From Anthracocystis setariae (taxonomy: Eukaryota; Basidiomycota; Ustilaginomycetes; Ustilaginales; Ustilaginaceae), in NCBI GenBank assembly GCA_928724745.1, contig CAKMXJ010000032.1, positions 682,001 to 746,000 on the forward strand: a stretch of 64,000 nt of DNA. Reading direction: 5' to 3'. The notes beneath the pieces were generated by a model. The model made no database searches. It was not told the origin of the DNA and saw only the letters and a list, made by a program, of their open reading frames with translations. The translations under genes were made by a program, and so were the position numbers. Below are positions 41,035 to 49,524 of this stretch, piece after piece. The number at the start of each line of letters is the position of its first letter. Within the stretch, counting starts at the first letter, position 1.

Positions 41035-41979
41035 TGTTGGATTCATCGTACGAATCAACTTTTCATCTCGCAATCGGGCACATCACATATCGGCACACAA
41101 CACTCAGTAATGAGTGTTGCACACGCGACGGCGAATGTCGAGACACCGGTCTCAATGTTCGCCGGGCGGATTTAGACAATTTTTCCGTACCCACGCGACA
41201 CCCGACAGTACTCCCATTGGTCCGTCAACGGGTCTCAACATTCGATACTAAATGTTGAGACTACCCGACGAATCATGAACCTCAATTACGAGCCCACACA
41301 CTCATCGCCCAATGGCAAGACCGCATTGGAAGGATGGTAAACCGGTCTGCCCCGAATGGAACCTTCTGCCCAGCATGGAAGAAGAGAGAAGGACGGGCGG
41401 ACGAGATCCGAACCAATCATGACTGAGGTACGAGACCCAGTAGCGGAATGAAGGCACACACGATGAAGAGAAACACTCAATAATGAGTGTTGGGGACACA
41501 GACAGAGGACAAGATAATTACTATGGGAAATGCATAGGACGTATAGCGAAGATGGGGGGGCACCTTCGCCATGCGAGTTAGGACCAAGACATATGTATAT
41601 AAGACTCGGGACCAGAACCCGAGAGAGTGAATATAATCATCGAATCACTATCTAACTCATTGACTCATAAGATCTAACGACTAATATCAACATCCGATAC
41701 TGGATGTTGATCTTCCTCGCTCGAATCCTTCGAAGCTTCTAACCGCTGCGCCCCGTTCAATATCGATATTGTCCTAGCACTACTAAATCACAGACATCAA
41801 ACTCTGTGATAGTTCGAGTACGGACTTAACGACTCACGACACTCTCCCAAGATCGCAACTTAGGAAATAAGATATCGGATGTCAAACATCCATTACCGAG
41901 TGTTGTAAGTCGTATCTAACATTGGATAAACTAACGCCGCGATAGTTACTTCGCATCGATTGACTTTTAGAATCTAATA
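41035..41979 (+). repeat. 3' LTR of the Copia element
   Basis: 945 bp, identical to 33719-34663 except for one base in the first palindrome's right flank. The five LTR palindromes recur at +7316. Confidence 0.95.
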
Positions 41980-41984
41980 GTCTT
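41980..41984 (+). repeat. Target site duplication, right copy (GTCTT)
   Basis: Matches 33714-33718. Confidence 0.9.
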
Positions 41985-42788
41985 TGTGATAAGATATACA
42001 AACAATGGAGGTACTTACTTGATGTAACAAGCGAGAGACACCAGCTTCTGCAACCGCGGCGTTTGGATGTGCTATCCTCGGCCATCCAGAGGAAGTATCG
42101 ATATCCAAGCTTCTGGGGAGTGGTGGATGGAACGGTTCGGCCGATTGCAATGCCAATGCATGATCAGGAAGAAGCTTATAACGGTCACAAGCGACTGCAT
42201 GCTTTGAAGTATCAGATCATCGCTACACCCGACGGTTTACTGTACTGCTCAGAACCTTTTGTAGGACGTAGGCATGATGCTCACATGGCAAGAGAAACAT
42301 CATTAGTTCAATGGGCGATGCGTAAAGCGGTAGGAGAAGATGGTAGCCCTCGATATCTCTACGGCGACCAGGCTTACGGTGTATCAAGAGCAATCATATC
42401 GCCTTTTGGAGGGAACCTTGTCACACAACAGGAGAGACGCTTCAACCACATCCTCAGCAAGTACCGCACAACAGTGGAATGGGGGATTGGTATGATTTCA
42501 ATGCAATGGCCTCGCTTTAGGGATAAGCAGTACCAACGCACAGCACTAACACCGGTTGGTCAGGAGTTCATGGTTGGTACATTGCTGTGGAATGCTAGAA
42601 CGTGTCTGGTAGGGAACAACATCAGCAAAGCATTGCAAGTCAACCCGCCGAGGATCGAAGATTACTTCTCGTCGTCACGTGTCAGCATGTCAAGTTCCTT
42701 CACAGATGTCTCTATTGATCAGTCGGGTATCAACTCGCAAGAGCTCGCAGACAAAGAAGATCAGTTATCAGTTAGTGCGGTGCTTTGA
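41985..42788 (+). pseudogene. Harbinger transposase, 3' part with the DDE catalytic core
   Basis: 267 codons continue the frame of the 33323-33718 part and end at TGA 42786-42788; the two parts total 399 residues, a usual length for the family. The DDE_Tnp_4 nuclease residues are visible: FWGVVDGTVRP (first Asp), YLYGDQAYGVS (second Asp) and YRTTVEWGIGMI (Glu). An internal ATG at 42063 would give a protein with the whole catalytic core but without the N-terminal DNA-binding region. No other disabling change was seen. Confidence 0.85.
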
Positions 42789-42828
42789 TTACCATGATCA
42801 GATGTATGTACAATGTTGCAATGGATGA

Positions 42829-44193
42829 CTACTGACGAGACATCGAGCGTGTGCTGCGGCGGGTACGTTGTGTTGGTGTTGTTTGCGATGATGAGATCGA
42901 TCCACTTCGCACACCGCGTGGTGTCTGAGGCTCCTCTGGTATCCGAGGTATCTGAGCTCCTGTTGAGAGTGTTACCGAAGACGAGGGATTGAAGTTATGC
43001 TGACGGCTGAGTAGTCCAACGATTGTGGTCATCGACTCTTTCAAGGTCTGGATGTCGGAGGAGATGTTGTTGAGCATGGTCGATCCTAAGCTCAGCAGCT
43101 GTTGTTGAGCTTGTACTGCCTCCCTCTGTATGACCATGCTTTCACGCTTGATGTCAATGTTATCCCGTTGAATGTTGATGTTGTCTCGCCGAATGTTCAT
43201 TCCTTGCCGCTGTATGTCTAACATCTCTTGCCGATACTGATCCTCCGAACTCCTTTGCGCCTCTTTGGTTCGATGAAGCGCTTGGATTGCTTCTCCTGCG
43301 GCATTCCTTGATCGTTTGCGAGGCGTAATGCTGAACAGGTCACCGGAAGTATCGCTTGTGTCGTCGCCGTCCTGAGTTCGATGTTGAAACTGAGCTGATT
43401 GTTGTCGACGATTGCGCTCGCTGATTGACATGGTTGATCGAGTAGCTGGGTCCTCAGTTGGAGAGTCTTCCAACCCTGAAAGTCCTCGACGATGGTCATG
43501 TGCTATTGCTCTCCATCGAGTTGAAGCAGACACCGTCTCTGTGTTGTTAACATCGTCCATCATTCGTTCTGTTGAACTACGATCAAGTATATGACCCGAT
43601 CTTGATGCCTGCCGACGGTCTTGCCTCTTTCGCTCCAAGCTCATATGCTTCCATTTCTCTTTCACCGCCTGTAAAGACCTCTTCCGTTGTTGCCTCTTGG
43701 CAAACACCAGGTTAACCTCATCCACCACACGGCGCCATGCTTGACCCTTGTTCATGTTTGACTTGTGCTTGAATGGATTGTGTTCGTGTACGGCACGAAT
43801 GAGGACCTCAGCCTGTTCCTGAGTCCAATGAGCTCGAGACCCGTTTGTTTCAGACAGCACAGAACGTGGCGTTTGAGATGATACCGATTCTTGAGATTGC
43901 GATGCATCTACTTGAGCGTGCGACTCCTGCAAATACATGTTGAAAGCTTGATAAGGAGAACGAACAGATGCATGACGGGGAGGAGGTGGAAGCGATGCTT
44001 GGTGCGTTGGAGTCTGCGATGAGATATCGAATGGATCGTCTAAGTCGTTTGACGGGGTAGGGGACGTGAGATCAAATGGAGCGTTCATGTCAAAGGTAGG
44101 CATCGGAGGATCGATCTCGTCATCATTTAAGCTGTTGATTGATTGTCTGTACGACTCGTCAGCCTGAGATGGTGTTGTTTGATGCAATGACAT
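42829..44193 (-). CDS. Harbinger-associated Myb/SANT-like protein
   Basis: A 454-residue protein, convergent with the transposase. In PIF/Harbinger elements a second Myb/SANT-like protein binds the transposase and the element ends and brings the transposase to the nucleus. A Myb-like trihelix region lies at about 120-195 (AHWTQEQAEVLIRAVHEHN ... AWRRVVDEVNLVFAKRQQ ... VKEKWKHMSLERKRQ), with basic residues downstream. The C-terminal third has four near-perfect heptads (NIRRDNI, NIQRDNI, DIKRESM, VIQREAV) that predict a coiled coil, then a Ser/Thr/Arg-rich end. The ORF is undamaged, unlike the split transposase. Confidence 0.75.
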   Translation of the reverse strand: MSLHQTTPSQADESYRQSINSLNDDEIDPPMPTFDMNAPFDLTSPTPSNDLDDPFDISSQTPTHQASLPPPPRHASVRSPYQAFNMYLQESHAQVDASQSQESVSSQTPRSVLSETNGSRAHWTQEQAEVLIRAVHEHNPFKHKSNMNKGQAWRRVVDEVNLVFAKRQQRKRSLQAVKEKWKHMSLERKRQDRRQASRSGHILDRSSTERMMDDVNNTETVSASTRWRAIAHDHRRGLSGLEDSPTEDPATRSTMSISERNRRQQSAQFQHRTQDGDDTSDTSGDLFSITPRKRSRNAAGEAIQALHRTKEAQRSSEDQYRQEMLDIQRQGMNIRRDNINIQRDNIDIKRESMVIQREAVQAQQQLLSLGSTMLNNISSDIQTLKESMTTIVGLLSRQHNFNPSSSVTLSTGAQIPRIPEEPQTPRGVRSGSISSSQTTPTQRTRRSTRSMSRQ

Positions 44194-44555
44194 GCTTGAC
44201 GGAGCTAGAGATGCTGAGGAATCGATTGGTGAGGTCAGGAACGTGGGGTAGCAAAGCGACCGTCGTTCTCGGCAATGAACGGAACAAGATGATCACGACG
44301 AGCACTACTAACATCACCGGCAATGTCATGTTGTCGATATCAATCTCACACTTGATCGATCTCACTTGCTTATTCAGCATTACTTTTGATTTCAATCAAT
44401 CACGTGTGGATGGAAAATATTTGATTGTGCGGAACCGTCGTCGTCTCTACCCTCACGACCACCATCATCACCACCAAAACAGCATCGGTCACCGTCGTAT
44501 GGGTTGGCGGAGTTGATGTAAGTATTAACACTCCGACCACCAACACGACGGTGAC

Positions 44556-44568
44556 CCAAAACCTCTCT
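44556..44568 (-). repeat. Right terminal inverted repeat of the Harbinger element (candidate)
   Basis: CCAAAACCTCTCT, followed by ATT. It pairs with 33010-33022. The 44194-44555 stretch inside it holds the promoter of the Myb-like gene and no other gene. Confidence 0.5.
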
Positions 44569-44650
44569 ATTCACGCTCGCCAACATGCATTCAAGGCAAA
44601 GTTGAGCGACCATACAGAAGCAGCGTCAGGAGAAGTTTAGATCCCATCTG

Positions 44651-47179
44651 CTAATTCAGAATTCCTCTCAATAGCAACATGCGATTTTCGCATAGACAAA
44701 CCAGCACTTCCTCCTCTTGCGCAGCGCCTTCACGAGGTAGAACAACGCTACATACGCCAAGCAGTGGCCCACTAGCATCAACTTCCTCCTCGGGTGATCC
44801 TTCATCTACACTTGTGTGACTGTCGAGACCACCCGCACCCAACCGCACCACTCTCGACTTGGCATACTTGGCATCGACAGTGGAGGGCGAGCAGTATATG
44901 AACAAATTCCCTGCTCCCGAAGCCGTATTGCTCTTCCCGCCGCTGCTGCTGCCAGACCCAGTGACTTGAGGCGCACTCTCAAACGCCAGCGCTACATACT
45001 GTTCACCTTGAACACCTTCGTTGAGACTCTGCTGACGGTGGATGTGCACGCGTTGGGCATCGCGCTTGGAAGCCAGCACAAATGCAAGCGCCGGCATCGT
45101 GGCTACATGCTGCCAACCCCCCAGCGACGTCGACGCTCGGAAAATAGCGCCATCAAGGTCGTGTTTGATCGCCAGAACCGCTTCATCCTGACTAGCGCTA
45201 GGCAAGCTCGTGGCGAGCACAGTAGTTTCCATCCCCGTTGAGGCTTGAATCTGCACACCAGTACTGGCTGAGTGGTCGATGGTGGAGACTACGAGGTTGC
45301 GTCCGACGTTGGCATCTTCCTCCTCGAGGCTGTCTTTGAGTAAGCTCGGCTGGTCCATCGACAAACTAGTGCCTCCATTCTGAACCGTACCGCCGGTCGA
45401 GTCGAACCCTGTGCGGTCCAGTCCCAGCTCGGTGGAATCTTCGTCCACCGTATACTTCTGCAGCCCTTCGAGCATCGACACTAGCTCCGACGGATCCAAA
45501 GTCTCGGGCACATCGTCTTCGTGGTCTTCCACACCCTCCTCCTCCTCCTCCTCCTCATCTTGGTGACCATGTCCAGCAACTACACGCGTGAACATCGCCT
45601 TGGCTTGCTGAAAGCTCACTTGCGTCGCACTCCCCTCGCTCTTTGGCTTCTCCCACTTCCTGTCATGCGATCGAGTGCCTGTGCGATCCGCAAATACCTG
45701 CATCCATCGTGTGCCCTCATGCTTCTTCTCCAGATGCAACGTCAACAGACTCACACCCCTCGCCTTTTCCACCGTCCAGAAACTCCCCGTCGGATCGATC
45801 TCGGCCCACGTCGATCTCGACACATACCGACCTGACCCGATCATCCGCGCTGCATTCGTCAAGTCATCGTCATCTTGTCCATCTCCATCAATGGTGGGGG
45901 TGGTGGTGTCATCGACTTCGGCGATCTTTGCTGAAGACGGCGTTCCCAGCAGAGTAAGCGCCTCCTGCGTTAGGGAGAGGCTGAGTGCGCGGAGGGAGAA
46001 GTGAGCGCGGATGTGCGATTTGTGGATCCACGACGGAAGTGCAAAAGCGACCGTGATGGTGTCGCTTGTTTGCGCCCATGAGAAGTGCGGGGCTCGGCGT
46101 CGACCTTGCCTCCCCTGCGCAGTTTGTGGAGTCTCGACTGCACTTGAAGATGGTTCTGCCGGTATCGATGAAAGCTGGGTGCTGCTTCGTCCACCAAAGG
46201 CGATGAATAGGGCTTCAGAGAATAATAGCGTCTGCTGCTCGCCCAGCCGAGCTTGCATGAGAGGCTCGTCACTCTGAACGGTCCAAAGCAGTGTTGCCGA
46301 TCTCGGAGCTTCCTCCTTGTTTTTGTCCATCTCAGCAATATCCTTGTCGGTGATCTCGAAAAGACGCACTTCGAACACCGTCTGACTGCGAGTATTGCGT
46401 TCTGCCGAAGTTTTGATGGGATTCTGTCCGCCCCTTTGGAAGCCCAAACCCTGAATCGACTCCTGATCCTTGGTGGCTTGCTTTATACTCGTTCTGGTGT
46501 TTTGGATCAATACCCTCACCTTGCTACCAAACTTCTTGCATGCTTTGATGCTTCCTGGCACCAGTGATTCGTTGGACGACAATGTCCATCGTGCAGCGAC
46601 TCCCGTCGTCCACCTAACAACGCTATTCTGCCCCAACTGATTCTTCTCGAGCGTAAGCAACACAAGCTCACCAACTCCATCCGATGCGATCCACTGCGTG
46701 GACGAAATTGAAGCTAGGGACGGCAACGTCCGCACACTATGACCATCTGGCGAAGCTTGCATGTGCGAAAATCGGTGTACTGGATGTCCAAGCACTCTAT
46801 CCTTGTTCGCATCGTACGTCAAAGCCACTACAAATCCGTTCGCATCGATGTATGCTGCAAACGGCTCGTCCTGGTGTCTCGTGCCACTTGACGGGATAAG
46901 AACTTGATGCAGCGCTCGCTCTTTAGTCTCCTTGTATCCAAGTGCGGAGAAGGTCGTCCCGCGGTCCTTGGACGGCTGATAGAGGTCCGAAAGTCGAGGT
47001 GGACGACTAGGCAGGCTATATGACTTGACCGTGAACGAAGGCGAGGCGTCATCCTGGACGAGCTTGTAGGCTTCGAAGTTGGAGTTGAGCTTAGCTGGGT
47101 CGATATTGAACGAGGGATTGTAGCGGGAGGCAGAGCTCTCAGAGGGGAGAGGAGTGCGATGCGCTTGTGCATAAGCCAT
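44651..47179 (-). CDS. NudC domain-containing protein 1 (NUDCD1/CML66-like)
   Basis: With the start at 47179 (MAYAQAHRTPLP) the protein has 842 residues; the frame extends 35 codons upstream to 47284, but that extension is unlike the family. The N-terminal half looks like a beta-propeller-type region (FAAYIDANGFVVALTYD ... VLGHPVHRFSHMQ). A CS/p23-type domain follows at about 360-510 (PHFSWAQTSDTITVAFALPSWIHKSHIRAHF ... STWAEIDPTGSFWTVEKARGVSLLTLHLEK ... RWMQVF), then an acidic stretch and a C-terminal region with a second beta-rich part. NudC-family proteins are Hsp90 co-chaperones; NUDCD1 clients in fungi are not established. Intron-free in this reading. Confidence 0.8.
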   Translation of the reverse strand: MAYAQAHRTPLPSESSASRYNPSFNIDPAKLNSNFEAYKLVQDDASPSFTVKSYSLPSRPPRLSDLYQPSKDRGTTFSALGYKETKERALHQVLIPSSGTRHQDEPFAAYIDANGFVVALTYDANKDRVLGHPVHRFSHMQASPDGHSVRTLPSLASISSTQWIASDGVGELVLLTLEKNQLGQNSVVRWTTGVAARWTLSSNESLVPGSIKACKKFGSKVRVLIQNTRTSIKQATKDQESIQGLGFQRGGQNPIKTSAERNTRSQTVFEVRLFEITDKDIAEMDKNKEEAPRSATLLWTVQSDEPLMQARLGEQQTLLFSEALFIAFGGRSSTQLSSIPAEPSSSAVETPQTAQGRQGRRRAPHFSWAQTSDTITVAFALPSWIHKSHIRAHFSLRALSLSLTQEALTLLGTPSSAKIAEVDDTTTPTIDGDGQDDDDLTNAARMIGSGRYVSRSTWAEIDPTGSFWTVEKARGVSLLTLHLEKKHEGTRWMQVFADRTGTRSHDRKWEKPKSEGSATQVSFQQAKAMFTRVVAGHGHQDEEEEEEEGVEDHEDDVPETLDPSELVSMLEGLQKYTVDEDSTELGLDRTGFDSTGGTVQNGGTSLSMDQPSLLKDSLEEEDANVGRNLVVSTIDHSASTGVQIQASTGMETTVLATSLPSASQDEAVLAIKHDLDGAIFRASTSLGGWQHVATMPALAFVLASKRDAQRVHIHRQQSLNEGVQGEQYVALAFESAPQVTGSGSSSGGKSNTASGAGNLFIYCSPSTVDAKYAKSRVVRLGAGGLDSHTSVDEGSPEEEVDASGPLLGVCSVVLPREGAAQEEEVLVCLCENRMLLLRGILN

Positions 47180-47524
47180 GCTGTCTCCTACTCGATCAAT
47201 AGTGACGTTCTGAGATGAAGTCTGGAGGAGAGAACAACACTTGTAAGCGGAAGGAAGAAAGCTCGAAAAGAAAATAAAAGGCACAGCTCATGCCTCCACA
47301 CCATCACTTTCTAACATTCTAAATCGCGATTTTATTGATGCATAAGCATGCCACTTTGCAGTCCATTCATCATCGCGGTTCTCTGGACTCAACCACACAT
47401 ACAAACGAAAGCTTTCACAGAACGGAAAAATGGAGATGTTGCAAGGGTATATTGCTAGTCCCTAGTCCCTAGGGTTTACAAAGGTGGAAGCGACAAAGAG
47501 GATGAAGAATACCAATGCACTGTT

Positions 47525-48277
47525 TTACTTGCCGGTAGCGTTCTGGACGGCACCCTTGGCCTGAGCAGCGGCATCGCTGAGAGCCTGGCTGGCCTTCTCG
47601 CCTGCATTCTGACCGGCAGCCTGAGCCTCACCAGCCTTCTGGGCGGCAGCATCACCCGCATCGCTGGCCAACTTGCTAGCCTCGTTGGAAGCGTTGCTAG
47701 CCTTCTTGCTGGCCTCGTCGGCGACCTCATCAGCCTTGTTCTGACCAACAGCGATCACATGGGCGACCTGGTCAACAACGTTGGCAGCGGTGGCGCGAAC
47801 CGAGTTGACAAGACCTTGGGCGTTGTCCTCGGCGGGCTTGATGTACTGGTTGGCCGAGTCGAGGGTGTGTGAAGCGAGGTCACGAGCCTGGTTAGTGAGA
47901 CCGATGAGGGTCTGCTTGGCCTCTTCGGCCGACTTCTCGCCGTCCTTGGCAGCCTGGTCAGTGGTCTTGGAAGCCTCGTTGGCGGCGTCGTCAGCAGCAG
48001 CCTTGGTCTTGTCAGCAGCGTTCTGAGCGTGTTCCTTGCCCTGACCAAGGAGACTGCCGGCAGTCTGCTGGACGTAGGCGAGCGTGTTGGAAGCAAGGTC
48101 GGTGGCCTGCTTGATGAGCGAATCGCCTTGCTGCTGAGCCTCGCTGGAGAGCTCGCTGGCCTTTTTCGAAACGTCGTTACCGAGCTGCTGAGCCTGCTTG
48201 GAGACGTCGTTGGCAAGGTTCTGAGCGTCCTTGGAGACGTCGTCGGTGGTCTTGTTGGTACCGGGAATCTGCGACAT
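47525..48277 (-). CDS. LEA-like amphipathic helical stress protein
   Basis: A 250-residue protein made almost wholly of Ala, Lys, Asp, Glu, Gln, Ser and Asn in an 11-mer-like pattern (DVSKQAQQLGNDVSKKASEL, AADKTKAAADDAANEASK, KASNASNEASKLASDAGDAA). It has no Cys or Trp and no signal peptide. This is the composition of group-3 LEA and related apolipoprotein-like proteins, which are disordered in solution and fold into amphipathic helices on drying or at membranes. A role in desiccation or stress tolerance is inferred. Strong bias to AAG, GCC and GAC codons suggests high expression. The start MSQIPGTNK is the first Met in frame. Confidence 0.7.
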   Translation of the reverse strand: MSQIPGTNKTTDDVSKDAQNLANDVSKQAQQLGNDVSKKASELSSEAQQQGDSLIKQATDLASNTLAYVQQTAGSLLGQGKEHAQNAADKTKAAADDAANEASKTTDQAAKDGEKSAEEAKQTLIGLTNQARDLASHTLDSANQYIKPAEDNAQGLVNSVRATAANVVDQVAHVIAVGQNKADEVADEASKKASNASNEASKLASDAGDAAAQKAGEAQAAGQNAGEKASQALSDAAAQAKGAVQNATGK

Positions 48278-49524
48278 TTTGGATATGTTGAGAGTGAATA
48301 TACGGAAAAGATGTGTGGAATGGCACTTGTGGATGAACGGGAACAGGTAGTTGTGAACAAGAAGGGATATATGTATGCTTTCCGTTCCAGGTGGCTGGCT
48401 GACGGATTGGCCGATAGGAGGAAGCTTTCAACTACCGCTGTCACATTTGCGGCGGAATGGGCCGAACGTTGCTCCCCACAGCACATCACTGCTCAGTACA
48501 TCATAGCACAGCATTGCACTGCACAGCGCTGTAACTTGACTGAGCATCGATTTCATTCTCTCATCAGGTGGAAGCAGAGGGCAAGAGCGCCAACGTCCGT
48601 GCCCTCTCTCTGCGGAGCGCAAGCATGATGATTTCACACGCCTCCGAATTTCAGCTGATGGCCGCACTGATATGACGCAATCACGCGTTGATTCCAAAAC
48701 TGCCTCCGAATGCTGTAGGCTTTTCCGAACTTCCAACCTCGTTCTCACACATCCTACTGCAGAACACTACAGCGGAGTGCGGCCGCAAGTCATTGCAAAG
48801 CACCTTATCCAACGCTGCTTTCCTTGTCTACAGATCAGCCACCGCCACAATGACTGGACTTCTCTTGGTGTCTCAAGTGACCCGGAAAGCTGACAACTGT
48901 GCTCGACACCGGCCAAATCGAGCGTTACGATGCCGCTGTTCAGACTCGATTTCGTATTCTAGGATGCCGCCGCAGACACCTGAGCGGCAGGCGTGTGAAA
49001 ACTCGGCTTGTTCGGCGACTCATCATCATCCTCGTGGCCCGAATTATGGCTGTGTGTGTGTCTCGGTCGTTTGGAAGGTTCGAATGTGATTTGAGCCTCG
49101 CTTGGCAGCTTCGTCTCTTCGCTGCATGTGAAAAGAAGAGGCTCAAATTGCTGTCAGTCAGTCACTCACTCACCATTGCAGCACCATTCACATTTTGTTT
49201 TTATGTTGACGGCGATTGCCAGGAATAGAAACATCTTCTCCGTTCTTCTGGCTTCCGAAGGTTGTGGCCACAACCTTGCCGTGTCAACATGTCAAAGCAA
49301 TGCGAGGTGCACTCTGAGAACGTCAACATGCGCTGGAACCTACTCCCAGCCAATCTCGGCTGTGACACCGAACATCAAGGTCAACCTTCTCACTGATCTG
49401 CACTCGGCATCTGTTTCGCTTGTCTCGACATCTTCTTCATTGCCGTGTGATGGCACTAAACATAGCCAAATCTGTCTTATGGAAACCCCCAACCTAGCCA
49501 GATGCCCTCGTCTACGAAGAATGT
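48278..49524. other. Intergenic region
   Basis: About 1.25 kb upstream of the LEA-like gene and downstream of the DHX29-like gene. A GTGTGTGTGT run is near 49050 and GTCAGTCAGTCACTCACTC near 49154. No gene is recognised. Confidence 0.5.

Larger units (their letters stand above)
33719..41979 (+). mobile_element. Full-length Ty1/Copia LTR retrotransposon
   Basis: An 8261-bp element with two 945-bp LTRs (TGTTGG...CTAATA), a 5-bp target duplication GTCTT, a primer-binding site at 34664-34675, one uninterrupted gag-pol ORF (34668-39083), a second ORF (39266-40960) and a purine-rich tract (GAGGGGGA, 41026-41033) one base before the right LTR. The gag-protease-integrase-RT-RNase H order defines the Copia superfamily. 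LTR identity (one difference in 945) and intact reading frames point to recent insertion. A 22-bp imperfect palindrome recurs throughout the element (separate entries). Confidence 0.95.
33010..44568 (+). mobile_element. PIF/Harbinger DNA transposon, split by a Copia retrotransposon
   Basis: The element carries the two genes typical of the superfamily: a DDE_4 (HARBI1-like) transposase reading right, and a Myb/SANT-like protein reading left, converging on each other. Candidate terminal inverted repeats are AGGGAGGTTTTGG at 33010-33022 and its near-complement CCAAAACCTCTCT at 44556-44568 (12 of 13 match). The trinucleotide ATT flanks both ends (33007-33009 and 44569-44571), in line with the 3-bp target duplication of this group; the exact phase of the target could also be read as TTA on the left. 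Without the Copia insertion the element would be about 3.3 kb. Confidence 0.7.

Noticed and set aside
33719..41979. Palindromes as a CRISPR array
   Set aside because: Spacing is irregular, copies lie inside coding sequence and the host is a eukaryote.
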